Below are positions 47,268-57,512 of a stretch of DNA of 64,000 bases, one piece after another. The translations under genes were made by a program, and so were the position numbers. The number at the start of each line of letters is the position of its first letter. Within the stretch, counting starts at the first letter, position 1. The stretch lies in assembly GCA_947629775.1 (NCBI GenBank), contig CANRFA010000006.1, positions 23,459-87,458 on the forward strand. Reading direction: 5' to 3'. A model generated the notes under the pieces. The model did no database searches and was not told the origin of the DNA. It saw only the letters and a list, made by a program, of their open reading frames with translations. Source of the stretch: an uncultured Oscillospiraceae bacterium. Its GTDB lineage: Bacteria; Bacillota; Clostridia; Oscillospirales; Oscillospiraceae.

Positions 47268-48971
47268 TCAGCCTTTGAAGCGGGAGAAGACGAACCGTCC
47301 GGATTCGCTCAGGTTCTCCTGGGTCCAGCCGCCATCGGGGTTGGCGCCCGATTTCAGGGCGGCGGAGGATTCGCCCAGGTCGCAGAGGGACCAGTTGCAC
47401 CAGCTGATGCCCCGCTTTGCCAGAAAGTCCAGCCATGTGGCGGATTCCGAAAGGAAGACCCCATCGCCGCCGCTGGCACGGCTGGTGCCCCACTCGGAGA
47501 CAAAGACGGGAAGCCCTTTGGCCATGGCCTCGTCGATGCGGTTGCGCAGCTCCGCCCCATGGGTGCCGGCGTAGAAGTGGAGCGTGTACATGAGGTTAGT
47601 GCCCTCCACGGGGTCCGCGGCGGCCAGGTGGATATCCTGGCTCCAGGTGGGACTGCCGATGAGGATCACGCCGGCGGGATCCTGGGCCCGGATGGCTTTG
47701 ACCACCGCCTGGGCGTAGGGTTTTACATCCGCGCTCCAGGAGACGTTGCCGTTGGGTTCGTTGCAGATCTCATAGAGGACGTTGGGGGAGTCGTGGTAGC
47801 GCTTCGCAGCCTCCGTGAAGAAGGTGACCGCCTCGCTCTGGTGGGTCCGGGGATTGCCGTCGTAGAGGATATGCCAGTCCAGAATCACGTACATGTCCTG
47901 GCGGATGGCGGCGTCCGCGGCGGCGAAGACCTTCGCCCGGATCGTGTCGGGGTGGGACAGATAGCCGTCCTGGTCCGTGTACATGGCGATCCGGAAGACG
48001 TTGGCCCCGTATTCCGCCGTGGTGCGGATGGCTCCTTCGGAGGCGAACTGGGGGAACCATTGCATGCCGTGGGTGCTCATGCCCCGCAGAACCACAGGCT
48101 GGCCCTTTTCGTTGCACAGCTGCGTGCCGACCACCTTCAGACGGCCGTTTTCCGAGACGCCGCCGGCCCGGGTTTCCACCGGCTGTTCGGGGACGGCGGG
48201 CGTCTGGGGCTGCTGAGGCTGCTGGGGGGTCTGGGAAGTGCCAGGGGAGCCTCCGGCGGCCAGATTCCAGGCCCGCCAGACCACGGCGCAGGCCTCGGCG
48301 CGGGAGAGTCCGTCTTTGGGGCGGAAGTTTCCGTTGCCGTCGCCGGTGATGACCCCTGCTTCATAGGCGGCCAGCACGGTGTCGTAGTAGCGTCCGTCCA
48401 GCTGGGCAAAGTCTTTCATGCGGGCGCTCTGGGTGTTGTAGTCGCCCCGCCGGTCCGGAAGGAAGGCCTTCATGACGATCTTACCAGCCAGCTGCCGGGA
48501 GATGGACTGGCTGAAGGTTTCCCCGGTGGGCGGGATCTCGTCCCAGTCGTACCAGCCTCGGTCCAGGGCGGTCTGGAGCCAGCCTGCCGCCCAGTGATCC
48601 GTCTGGGTCTGCGTGGCCTCCGAAGCGCCGGCGGCCCGGGCCACAACGGTCACAAACTCCGCCCGGGAGATGGTATCTGTAGGGTGAAACCGGCCGTCCG
48701 GCAGGCCGGTGAGCCAGCCCTTTTCCGTCATGCCGGTGACCACCTCGTAAAACCAGTCCGTCTCCTTCACGTCCGGAAAGGTGAGGGAGGCGCTGGAGGA
48801 AGAGGAGGCGGCGCCGGCAGGCCGGGGAACGGGCTGTGTGGGAACGGGGACGGTGTCCTGGGAAGACGCTCCCGGATTGCGGGAGGAGGTGCCTGTACCT
48901 GCCGCGCAGGAGATCAGGGTGAACTGTATGAGAAGCAGCAGAAGCAGAGGAGCGCGAAGTCTTCGCAGCAT
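47268..48971 (-). CDS. SLH-domain GH5 endoglucanase lipoprotein
   Basis: Lipobox 'LISCAAG'; SLH repeats ('DRGWYDWDEIPPTGETFSQSISRQLAGKIV'); GH5 'GMSTHGMQWFPQF', 'NVLYEICNEPNG', 'VFVSEWGTS'. Confidence 0.93.
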   Translation of the reverse strand: MLRRLRAPLLLLLLIQFTLISCAAGTGTSSRNPGASSQDTVPVPTQPVPRPAGAASSSSSASLTFPDVKETDWFYEVVTGMTEKGWLTGLPDGRFHPTDTISRAEFVTVVARAAGASEATQTQTDHWAAGWLQTALDRGWYDWDEIPPTGETFSQSISRQLAGKIVMKAFLPDRRGDYNTQSARMKDFAQLDGRYYDTVLAAYEAGVITGDGNGNFRPKDGLSRAEACAVVWRAWNLAAGGSPGTSQTPQQPQQPQTPAVPEQPVETRAGGVSENGRLKVVGTQLCNEKGQPVVLRGMSTHGMQWFPQFASEGAIRTTAEYGANVFRIAMYTDQDGYLSHPDTIRAKVFAAADAAIRQDMYVILDWHILYDGNPRTHQSEAVTFFTEAAKRYHDSPNVLYEICNEPNGNVSWSADVKPYAQAVVKAIRAQDPAGVILIGSPTWSQDIHLAAADPVEGTNLMYTLHFYAGTHGAELRNRIDEAMAKGLPVFVSEWGTSRASGGDGVFLSESATWLDFLAKRGISWCNWSLCDLGESSAALKSGANPDGGWTQENLSESGRFVFSRFKG

Positions 48972-49061
48972 GAGAATCCCTCCGGATTTCAGAATAGGCC
49001 GCCCGGAAGGGGCGGAGAGAGGAAGGCCGCCGCCCGGAAGAGCCGGAGCGGCGGTCTGCGA

Positions 49062-50102
49062 TTACCGGTTTTCCCGTGCCAGGGGCGGCACCACCCGCAT
49101 CAGATCCACGTGTTCCGTGATGCTGGCGATGAGGTCCGACTGCGCGGAGTCCCGGGCCTGCCGGATGGCGTTTTTGATGGCGTAGGCGTCCGAGGAGCCG
49201 TGGGCCTTGACGACGGTCTTCGAAATCCCCAGCAGGGGAGTGCCTCCCACTTCGCTGGCGCTCATCATCTTTTTCAGGTCGCTGATTCCGTCTTTCACGA
49301 GGACGGCGGCCAGCTTGGTCGTCAGACTCTTCAGGAACATCTTCTTCAGCTCCCGGCTGAGGAACAGTCCGGTTCCCTCCATGGTCTTGAGGAAGATATT
49401 GCCCGAGTAGCCGTCCGCCACAATCACGTCCACGGCCCCTTCCACGGCCTCCCGGGCCTCCACGTTGCCCGTGAAGTTGATGCGCCCGGCCTTCCCCTCT
49501 TCGTCCAGCATGGACCAGACGGTGGTCTGGAGGGAGGTGCCCTTGGAGGATTCCGCCCCGATGTTCAGCAGGCCCACCTTGGGATTGGAGCGGCCCAGAA
49601 CGTGTTCGGCGTAGTAGCTTCCCATGTAGGCGAACTGCAGGAGATATTCCGGCGGGCACTCCGCGTTGGCCCCGGCGTCGATGAGGACGGAGCCGCCGTT
49701 TCCGGTGGGAACCACGGGCGCCAGCGCGGCCCGGCGGATGCCTTTGATGCGTTTGGTGATGAGAGTGGCGGCCGAGAGGAGGGCTCCCGTGGAGCCGGCG
49801 GAGACGAAGGCGTCGCCGGAGCCGTCCCGGACCATGTTCAGTCCGACGGTCAGGGAGGAGTCCTTCTTTTTCCGGAAGGCGGTGGCGGGATCGTCGCACA
49901 TCTCCACCACCTGGCTGGCGTGGGCAATTTCCACGCCGGAGGGCAGACCCTGGATGCCGTTGGTCTCGAGGACCTTGAGAATGTCCTCGCCCCGCCCCAC
50001 CAGGGTGATGTCCACGCTGTATTCCTTATTGGCCTGGAGCGCGCCCAGAACGGGAGCCTCCGGGGCGTTATCGCCGCCCATTGCGTCCACGATAATGCGC
50101 AT
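49062..50102 (-). CDS. plsX: Phosphate acyltransferase PlsX
   Basis: 'MRIIVDAMGGDNAPEAPVLGALQA', 'GSTGALLSAA', 'DGYSGNIFLKTMEG'. Confidence 0.96.
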   Translation of the reverse strand: MRIIVDAMGGDNAPEAPVLGALQANKEYSVDITLVGRGEDILKVLETNGIQGLPSGVEIAHASQVVEMCDDPATAFRKKKDSSLTVGLNMVRDGSGDAFVSAGSTGALLSAATLITKRIKGIRRAALAPVVPTGNGGSVLIDAGANAECPPEYLLQFAYMGSYYAEHVLGRSNPKVGLLNIGAESSKGTSLQTTVWSMLDEEGKAGRINFTGNVEAREAVEGAVDVIVADGYSGNIFLKTMEGTGLFLSRELKKMFLKSLTTKLAAVLVKDGISDLKKMMSASEVGGTPLLGISKTVVKAHGSSDAYAIKNAIRQARDSAQSDLIASITEHVDLMRVVPPLARENR

Positions 50103-50143
50103 GATTGCCCTTCTTTCTTAACCTGACTGGCTGAGTGTGTGAC

Positions 50144-51484
50144 CTACTGCTGCTCCGGAGCCGGCTGGGGGCTGGCGTCCGTTTCCAGATCCAGATGCCC
50201 CAGGGCTTCCAGAGCCCGGCGGGAGAGTTCCGCGTTTTTGTTGCGCTTGCCGCGTACCCGGTACCCCAGAGGCGGGATGAGACCGAAGTTGATGTTCATG
50301 GGCTGAAACTGTTCCACACTGGGGTCGCTGACATAGAGGGCCAGTGCCCCGATGGCCGTCTCCTGGGGGAAGTTGATGGCGGGCAGCCCCCGCAGACGGC
50401 GGGAGAGCTCCACGGCGGCCAGACAGCCGGAGGCGGCGGACTCCACATAGCCCTCCACGCCGGTGATCTGTCCGGCGAACATCAGCCGTTCCTCCCCCCG
50501 GACCCGATAGTAGCGGTCCAGCAGCCGGGGGGAATCCAGGAAGGTGTTGCGGTGCATGACGCCGTAGCGGAGGTATTCCGAGTTGCGCAGAGCGGGGATC
50601 ATCGAGAAGACCCGCTTCTGCTCCGGCCATTTCAGGTGGGTCTGGAATCCCACCATATTATAGATGGTGCCCTGGGCGTTGTCCTTGCGCAGCTGGACCA
50701 CGGCATAGGGCAGGGCGCCGGTGCGGGGGTCGCGCAGGCCCACCGGTTTCAGGGGGCCGTAGCGCAGGGTGTCCCGGCCCCGGCGGGCCATGACTTCCAC
50801 CGGCATGCAGCCCTCGAAGACGCCCTTGTCCTCAAAGCCGTGGACGGGGGCCTGCTCCGCGGTGGAGAGGGCCTCCCAGAAGGCCTGGTACTCCTCTTCT
50901 GTCATGGGGCAGTTGATATAGTCCGGGGTGCCCCGGTCATAGCGGGAGGCGAACCAGGCGCTCTCCATGTCCACGCTCTCCGCGGAGACCAGGGGCGCCG
51001 CGGCGTCAAAGAAGCTCAGGCGCTTTTCTCCGGGAAAGCGGCGGGCGATGGCCTGGGAGAGGGCGTCCGAGGCCAGAGGCCCGGCCGCGATGATGACTTC
51101 GCCCTCGGCGGGAATCTCAGTCACCTCTTCCTCGATGACAGCGACCAGAGGATGTTCCCGCAGGGCGCGGGTGACGGCGGCGGCGAAGGCGGTGCGGTCC
51201 ACCGCCAAAGCGCCTCCGGCCTCCACCCGGTGCCGGTCCGCGCAGGCGAGAATCAGGGAGCCGCAGCGGCGCAGCTCTTCCTTCAGGAGACCCACCGCGT
51301 TTTCCAGCTGGTCCGAGCGCAGGGAGTTGGAACAGACCAGCTCGGCGAAATCCGGACTGTGATGGGCCGGCGTCATGCGCAGGGGCTTCATCTCCCGCAG
51401 CTGCACGGGGATGCCTCGCCGGACCAGCTGCCAGGCGGCCTCGCTGCCGGCCAGGCCGGCTCCGATGATGGTGACAGGGGTCAT
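50144..51484 (-). CDS. trmFO: Methylenetetrahydrofolate-tRNA-(uracil-5-)-methyltransferase
   Basis: 'VTIIGAGLAGSEAAWQLVRRGIPVQLREMKP', 'PAHHSPDFAELVCSNSLRS'. Confidence 0.96.
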   Translation of the reverse strand: MTPVTIIGAGLAGSEAAWQLVRRGIPVQLREMKPLRMTPAHHSPDFAELVCSNSLRSDQLENAVGLLKEELRRCGSLILACADRHRVEAGGALAVDRTAFAAAVTRALREHPLVAVIEEEVTEIPAEGEVIIAAGPLASDALSQAIARRFPGEKRLSFFDAAAPLVSAESVDMESAWFASRYDRGTPDYINCPMTEEEYQAFWEALSTAEQAPVHGFEDKGVFEGCMPVEVMARRGRDTLRYGPLKPVGLRDPRTGALPYAVVQLRKDNAQGTIYNMVGFQTHLKWPEQKRVFSMIPALRNSEYLRYGVMHRNTFLDSPRLLDRYYRVRGEERLMFAGQITGVEGYVESAASGCLAAVELSRRLRGLPAINFPQETAIGALALYVSDPSVEQFQPMNINFGLIPPLGYRVRGKRNKNAELSRRALEALGHLDLETDASPQPAPEQQ

Positions 51485-51508
51485 GGGGTCCTCCTTCTGC
51501 CTTATGGG

Positions 51509-54214
51509 TCAGCTGGCGTTGTCTCCGGAGGGCGCCTGGGCCTTTCCGGGACGGCCGCGCCTGGACTTCACTGTGGGTTTGTCCGAGGCGGTTTTGGTGT
51601 CCGCCTTCTTCCGGGAGGTCCGCTTGGGTTTGGGTTCCTCTGTGGTTCCGTCCGGAGCGGTTTCTGCGGAAGCTTTCTTCCGGGAGGACCGCTTCGCTTT
51701 GGAGTTCTCGCCGGTTTCTTCCGGGGTGGCTTCGGCGGTCTTCTTCCCGGAGCGCCGCTTGGGTTTGGTTTCCGTGGCGGTATCGTCTGAAGCAGTTTCC
51801 GCGGAGGTTTTCTTCCGGGAGGTCCGCTTTGCCTTGGACTTCTCGCCGGCTGCCTCCGGAGCGTCTTCGGCGTCCGCCTTCTTCCGGGGGGTGCGCTTGG
51901 GGCTGGCCTCTGCGACGGTGTCGCCCGAGGCCGCTTCGGCGGCGGCTTTCCTGCGGGTGGACGGCTTCTTGGTGGAAGCGGGCTTCTTTTTCTCCTCAGA
52001 GTCTTCCGCTTCCGGGGCCGGGGCTTCCTCTTCTTCTCCGGATTCAGGGGTCTTCTTCCGCCAGCCGCCCCGCTGATCCTCCGGGACAAACCTGGAACAG
52101 GAGGGGTTGATGCAGAAGGGTTTCCGGGCCCCCCGGCCGGAGGTTTTGAACAGGGTCTTGCCGCACTCGGGGCAGGTGTCCTTCACCGGAACGTCCCAGG
52201 TGATGAAGTCGCAGGTGCGGGTCTCCTCCTTGCCGGAGCGGTGTTCGCAGCAGTAGAAGAAGTACTGCTTGCCGTTGCGCTTGCTCTTGCCGGAGCGCTT
52301 GAAGAGGCGGCCGCCGCAGACGGGGCAGGAACCGGGCATTTCCACCACCAGCGGCATGGTGAAGTTGCAGTCGGGCCAGCCGGGGCAGGCCAGAAAGCGT
52401 CCGAAACGTCCCGACTTGACGATCAGATTCTTTCCGCACTGGGGGCATACCTCGTCGGAGACCTCCGGCGGGACCTGGATGCGCTCCAGATCGGTTTCGG
52501 CGTGGGTCAGTTCCTCGTGGAAGCCCTGGTAGAAGTCCTCCAGGACGTTCTGCCACGCTTCCTTGCCCTCTTCCACGCCATCCAGGCGCGCTTCCATGCG
52601 GGCGGTGAAGGCGGGATCCACGATGTCCTGGAACTTGTCCTTCATGAGGCCGGTGACCACTTCGCCCAGAGGCGTGGGCCGGAGGCTGCGTCCATCCTTG
52701 ACCGCGTAGTACCGGTTGAGGATGGTGGAGATGGTGGGCGCGTAGGTGGAGGGCCGCCCGATCCCCTGTTCTTCCAGGGTACGGATCAGGGAGGCGTCCG
52801 TATAGCGGGGCGGGGGCTGGGTGAAGTGCTGATCCTTCGCCATGGACTTCCCCTGGAGAGCCTCGCCCTCCTTCAGATCCGGCAGGGGAGACTCCTGGGT
52901 GTCCTCCTCCTCGTCTTTGCCTTCCTCGTAGACGGCGGTGAAGCCGGAGAACTTCATGGAGGAGTGGCTGGCCCGGAAGAAGTAGCCGGAGTTCTCCACC
53001 TCGATGGAGAGCATGTCGTAGACCGCGTTTGCCATCTGGCAGGCCACAAAGCGGTCCCAGATGAGCCTGTAGAGCCGGTACTGGTCGACCGTCAGGTCTC
53101 CGCGGATGGTATCGGGCACCAGCGTCACATCCGAGGGACGGATGGCCTCGTGGGCATCCTGGGCGTTGTTGCGGCTCTTGTAGTGCCGGGCCTGGGCCGG
53201 GCAGTAGCTCTGGCCGTAACGGCCGCCGATGAAGCTGCGGACCGCGGCGATGGCCTCTTCGGAGAGGCGCTGGGAGTCGGTACGCATGTAGGTGATGAGA
53301 CCGACGGCGCCCTGTCCGGTGATCTCCACGCCTTCGTAGAGCTGCTGGGCGATGGCCATGGTGCGGGAGGGGCTCATGCCCAGCTTGCGGCTGGCCTCCT
53401 GCTGGAGGGTGGAGGTGGTGAAGGGAGGAGCGGGGGTGCGGTTTTTCTCCTGCCGTCTGACCCTGGAGACCCGGAAGGTCCCCTGAGCGACGGCCGCCAG
53501 AATGGTATCCACCTCCGCCTCGCTGTGAAGCTCCATTTTCTTTCCGTTGCCGTGGAACTGGGCTTTGAATTCGCCCTGGTTGGGGGCAACGCGCTCCAGC
53601 GTGGCGGTGATGCTCCAGTACTTCTGGGGCTGGAAAGCCCGGATCTCCTCCTCCCGGTCCACCAGCAGGCGGGTGGCGACGGACTGCACCCGGCCGGCGG
53701 ACAGTCCCCGGCGGACTTTCTTCCACAGAAGCGGGGAGAGTTCGTAGCCTACAATGCGGTCCAGAATCCGGCGGGCCTGCTGAGCGTCCACCAGGCCCAT
53801 GTCGAGGGACCGGGGCGCGGCGATGGACTGCTGCACCACGTTGCGGGTGATCTCGTTGAAGGTGACCCGGAAGGTGCGGTTGTCCGGCAGTTCCAGCAGT
53901 TCCTTCAGGTGCCAGGAGATGGCCTCCCCTTCCCGGTCCGGGTCGGTTGCCAGGTAGACGCGGTTGCTCTTCTCGGCCTGAGCCTTCAGTTTGCGGATCA
54001 GGTCCTCTTTGTCCTTGATGGGTTCGTAATGCGGCTGAAAACGATGTTCCACGTCCACGCCAAGCCTGCTCTTGGGCAGGTCCCGGATGTGTCCCATGGT
54101 TGCCTGGACATCATAGCCGGGACCGAGGTATTTGCCGATGGTTTTGGCCTTGGACGGAGACTCCACAATGACCAGATCCGGCCTGGAGCTCGTCTTCTTT
54201 GTGCTGTTTGCCAC
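51509..54214 (-). CDS. topA: Type I DNA topoisomerase with Lys/Ala-rich H1-like C-terminal extension
   Basis: 'LVIVESPSKAKTIGKYLGPGYDVQATMGHIRDLP', 'ALITYMRTDS'-type motif (GLITYMRTDSQRLS), zinc-ribbon repeats; GTG start 54214. Confidence 0.96.
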   Translation of the reverse strand: MANSTKKTSSRPDLVIVESPSKAKTIGKYLGPGYDVQATMGHIRDLPKSRLGVDVEHRFQPHYEPIKDKEDLIRKLKAQAEKSNRVYLATDPDREGEAISWHLKELLELPDNRTFRVTFNEITRNVVQQSIAAPRSLDMGLVDAQQARRILDRIVGYELSPLLWKKVRRGLSAGRVQSVATRLLVDREEEIRAFQPQKYWSITATLERVAPNQGEFKAQFHGNGKKMELHSEAEVDTILAAVAQGTFRVSRVRRQEKNRTPAPPFTTSTLQQEASRKLGMSPSRTMAIAQQLYEGVEITGQGAVGLITYMRTDSQRLSEEAIAAVRSFIGGRYGQSYCPAQARHYKSRNNAQDAHEAIRPSDVTLVPDTIRGDLTVDQYRLYRLIWDRFVACQMANAVYDMLSIEVENSGYFFRASHSSMKFSGFTAVYEEGKDEEEDTQESPLPDLKEGEALQGKSMAKDQHFTQPPPRYTDASLIRTLEEQGIGRPSTYAPTISTILNRYYAVKDGRSLRPTPLGEVVTGLMKDKFQDIVDPAFTARMEARLDGVEEGKEAWQNVLEDFYQGFHEELTHAETDLERIQVPPEVSDEVCPQCGKNLIVKSGRFGRFLACPGWPDCNFTMPLVVEMPGSCPVCGGRLFKRSGKSKRNGKQYFFYCCEHRSGKEETRTCDFITWDVPVKDTCPECGKTLFKTSGRGARKPFCINPSCSRFVPEDQRGGWRKKTPESGEEEEAPAPEAEDSEEKKKPASTKKPSTRRKAAAEAASGDTVAEASPKRTPRKKADAEDAPEAAGEKSKAKRTSRKKTSAETASDDTATETKPKRRSGKKTAEATPEETGENSKAKRSSRKKASAETAPDGTTEEPKPKRTSRKKADTKTASDKPTVKSRRGRPGKAQAPSGDNAS
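51540..52060 (-). repeat. Imperfect tandem repeats encoding the topA tail (K-x-KR-[TS]-[SPG]-[RG]KK units)
   Basis: KPKRTSRKK, KAKRSSRKK, KPKRRSGKK, KAKRTSRKK, SPKRTPRKK units in the protein. Confidence 0.85.
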
Positions 54215-54392
54215 AGATTTCAGTCCTCCGTTTGAAGAATGAGAGAGCCGTCTCCCCGCTGGTGGCGGGGCCGCGGTTCCCACGTGCTGCCTGCGGACAG
54301 CTTCGAAATGGGTCTTTACAAATGGCCTTCGACAGAGTACCATCTGAGGTCAGCGGACCGGGATCATACGCTGCGAAAGGAAGGGTACCATT

Positions 54393-55613
54393 ATGCATCA
54401 GATAAGGCGTCCTCACCGGGCCTGGGCGGTGTGCCTGGGCGGCGGGATGGCCCTGTTTTCCACCATGGGTCTGGGGGTGAACGTGTTTTCCGTCTACCAG
54501 CCCTTTCTGCTGGAGGGGAACGGCTTCACCAATGCCCAGGGGTCCTGGATCACCACCACCCGCAGCCTCTTCATTCTGGCGGCTCTGCTGACGGTCAGTC
54601 AGCTGTGCGCCCGGATGGGACTGCGGCGGGTCATGACCCTGGGAACGGCCCTTGTGGGCGTGTCCTGCCTCTGCTTTTCCGGAGCCAGGAGTTTTCCCGC
54701 CTGCTGCGCGGCGGCCGCGCTGACGGGAATCGGGTACTGTTATGGAGGCATGGTGCCTCTCTCGCTGGTGATCGGACGATGGTTCCGGGACCGGCGCGGG
54801 CTGGCGCTGGGACTGGCCTCCGCCGGAAGCGGCGTGTCCACCGTGCTGGCGCCCGGCCTGATTACCGCCGCCATCCGCCGCTGGGGCATGGGCAGAGCCT
54901 TCCTTCTGGAGGGTCTGGTTCTGCTGGCAGCCGCCGCTCTGGTGGGGCTGCTGGTGCGGGACGACCCCGCCTCCCTGGGCCTGCGTCCCTATGAAACCGG
55001 GGAGTCCGGGAGCGGAGCGGCCCGGAGAAGGCAACCGGAAGGCCCCGGCCTGGGAAAGGGAGCCATGGCGGTCCTGCTGGCGGCGGCCCTGCTGGCGGGA
55101 GGTCCCGGCGGGCCTGGTTTTTCCCATCTGACGGTTCTCTATACCTCCAGCGGCTATCCGGAGGAGACCGCGGCCGCTCTGGTGGCCTGGATGGGACTGA
55201 TCATCGCCCTCAGCAAGGTGCTGGGCGGTCAGATCTACGACCGGCTGGGCGGGTACCGGGGGAACTTCTGTATCTATGGTATGTTCCTGGCGGGTTTTGT
55301 GCTGAGCACCCTGGCTCCCCTGGGCAGCCGCGTGCTGCCCTTCGTGGCGGTGACAGTGTTCGGGCTCGGAATGCCGGTCACGGTGCTCACCTTCCCCCAG
55401 TGGGCGACGGATCTCTGCGGAGCGGAGTCCGAGCGGGCGGTGCGTACCATTACGGTGGCTTACACGGCCGGCATGCTGGTGTTCGGACCCCTGCCCGGGG
55501 CTCTGGCGGATCGCCTGGGCAGCTATGTGCCGGCCTACTGGCTGTTTGCTCTCTTTCTGGTGGTGTCTCTGGCCCTCGTGCAAGGGGTCTACCGGAAAGA
55601 AGGAGTGTCCTGA
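54393..55613 (+). CDS. MFS transporter
   Basis: 12-TM; 'YGGMVPLSLVIGRWFRDRRGLALGLASAGSGVS'. Confidence 0.9.
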   Translation: MHQIRRPHRAWAVCLGGGMALFSTMGLGVNVFSVYQPFLLEGNGFTNAQGSWITTTRSLFILAALLTVSQLCARMGLRRVMTLGTALVGVSCLCFSGARSFPACCAAAALTGIGYCYGGMVPLSLVIGRWFRDRRGLALGLASAGSGVSTVLAPGLITAAIRRWGMGRAFLLEGLVLLAAAALVGLLVRDDPASLGLRPYETGESGSGAARRRQPEGPGLGKGAMAVLLAAALLAGGPGGPGFSHLTVLYTSSGYPEETAAALVAWMGLIIALSKVLGGQIYDRLGGYRGNFCIYGMFLAGFVLSTLAPLGSRVLPFVAVTVFGLGMPVTVLTFPQWATDLCGAESERAVRTITVAYTAGMLVFGPLPGALADRLGSYVPAYWLFALFLVVSLALVQGVYRKEGVS

Positions 55614-56368
55614 CGGGCCATTTCCCAGAGGAGAACCGCGGCGGCGGCGGCCGCGTTCAGAGACTCGCAGCGCTCCCGCATGGGTATTTTCACGGTGGCG
55701 CGGCAGAGGGCCAGCACTTCGGGCGAGACGCCCCGGCCCTCGCTGCCCACCACCAGCGCGCAGCGGGACAGGTCCATCTGGCGCAGATCCACGGTATCGC
55801 CCCGGAGGGCGGCCCCATAGAGGGGCAGTCCGGAGCGTTCCAGCAGAGCGGCCAGAGAAGCGGGCGTGGTCTCGTAAACGGGCAGGCGGAAGCAGGCCCC
55901 CATGGACGAGCGGACCGTCTTCGGATTCCAGGGATCCGCGCAGCCGTTGACCAGCAGCAGACCGTCCGCACCCAGGGCGTCCGCCGTGCGCCAGATGGTG
56001 CCCACGTTTCCCGGGTCCTGCAGGCCGTCCAGTACCAGCCAGCGGCCTCCGGCCAGGGTGGCGGGAGGTTCCATGGCGGGCATGCGGCACAGGAAAAGAG
56101 CCCCCTGGGGGGTTTCCATGGGGGAGATGGAGGCCATGACGTCCTCGGGGATCTCCACGGTCCGGACGGAATCCGGAAGATCCGGGACGCGGACGCCAGG
56201 GACGAGGAGAATGGCCTCCAGCGGGGCGTTCCAGCGCAGGGCCTCCTCCAGCAGCTTGACGCCGTCTCCCGGAAACAGACCCTGTTCCCGGCGCAGCGCC
56301 CGGCGGGCGACCAGTTTTTTCACCTGCGTGAGCAGGGGATTGCGGCGGCTGGTGATCTGCTCCCTCAC
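55589..56368 (-). CDS. SpoU/TrmH family RNA methyltransferase
   Basis: 'ITSRRNPLLTQVKKL', 'LDGLQDPGNVGTIWRTADALGADGLLL', 'LVVGSEGRGVSPEVL'. Confidence 0.94.
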   Translation of the reverse strand: MREQITSRRNPLLTQVKKLVARRALRREQGLFPGDGVKLLEEALRWNAPLEAILLVPGVRVPDLPDSVRTVEIPEDVMASISPMETPQGALFLCRMPAMEPPATLAGGRWLVLDGLQDPGNVGTIWRTADALGADGLLLVNGCADPWNPKTVRSSMGACFRLPVYETTPASLAALLERSGLPLYGAALRGDTVDLRQMDLSRCALVVGSEGRGVSPEVLALCRATVKIPMRERCESLNAAAAAAVLLWEMARQDTPSFR

Positions 56369-56537
56369 GGCTGCACTCCTCCCCGGGGTATCTGGGCGAA
56401 ACGGTCTGTAATCTTCGGCGTTTTTACTATAAAGATATCCGCGGGGCTTGTCAACCCCGGAATTCCGGAATGCCTGCAGGATTTTTCGGGGGGCAGAGAA
56501 GGCAGAAAGGCTGCCCTGACGGGCAGCCTTTCTGTAT

Positions 56538-57401
56538 TTACTGGATATGAGTATGGTTGTTGATGTGGTTCATGCAGTAGCAGTAATAGCCGTTGCATTT
56601 GGAGCAGTAGCGGAACTCCATGTCCGGGTCGTCCGCGTCGGTGATGCCGCATACCGTGCACTTGTGGAGGTACCCCTTGCGGTTTCGGACCTCTTTCTGG
56701 GCCTTGCGGAAGTTGATGGCCTGGGGGGAGCGGTGCTGCTTCTGCCGCCTGGCGGTCTGGCCCACCATGTCCTGGAGGGTGGGGTAGAAGAAGATCAGGT
56801 AGTTGAGGATGGCCACGATGGGGAGGATGGCGCCGATCAGGTTGAGGGACAGCAGGTTCGCTACCACGGTCCAAAGGAAGAGGGCGGCGTCAATCCAGGC
56901 GACCCACTTCATTTTCACCGGCAGGATATAGAAAAGCCGGATGTAGACGTCTCCGTAGAGGGTGGCCATGGCGAAGAACATGGAGAGGTTGACGTAGTAC
57001 ATGCTGGCGTAACCGGTGAACATGCCATAGACGATGTTGAGCACCACCCCGCTGACGTAGAAGAGGGTGAATTTGGCGGTCCCCCACTCCCGCTCCAGAA
57101 GACTGCCGATCCAGTAGTAAAAGAAGGCGGAGATGGCCACGAAGAAGATGCCGGTGCCCATCGCGAACATGTCCCCGCTCTCGGAGACCATGATGAAGGT
57201 GAGCAGGCGCCAGATCTGGCCGTGGAGGATGGCGTCCCGGGAGAACATGAGGATGCTGGACAGGGGAATGCGGCTGGGATTGAACAGGTCGATCAGATAG
57301 ACCGCCACGTTGGCCACCCCGATATAGAGCATCAGGTTGGAGATGCCGAAATTGGGGTGATTGAAGGAGAAGCGGTCAATCCAGCGGTTGATGGCTTTCA
57401 A
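56538..57401 (-). CDS. Rhomboid-like polytopic membrane protein with C-terminal zinc ribbon
   Basis: ~6 TM; 'CTVCGITDADDPDMEFRYCSKCNGYYCYC'; TTG start 57401 with GGGAGGG. Confidence 0.65.
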   Translation of the reverse strand: MKAINRWIDRFSFNHPNFGISNLMLYIGVANVAVYLIDLFNPSRIPLSSILMFSRDAILHGQIWRLLTFIMVSESGDMFAMGTGIFFVAISAFFYYWIGSLLEREWGTAKFTLFYVSGVVLNIVYGMFTGYASMYYVNLSMFFAMATLYGDVYIRLFYILPVKMKWVAWIDAALFLWTVVANLLSLNLIGAILPIVAILNYLIFFYPTLQDMVGQTARRQKQHRSPQAINFRKAQKEVRNRKGYLHKCTVCGITDADDPDMEFRYCSKCNGYYCYCMNHINNHTHIQ

Positions 57402-57512
57402 GGAGATCCCTCCCACTCGAATGTTGACTTCCTTATTGTAACCTTTTTCCTGCGGGCTGTCTACAGACATTTTGTGAACAATGTTGGGCGGGAGGAAAAC
57501 CGGAGGGGCCTC

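Noticed and set aside
47559-50126. 855-aa plus-strand ORF
   Set aside because: Antisense of GH5 and plsX.
52241-54235. 664-aa plus-strand ORF
   Set aside because: Antisense of topA.
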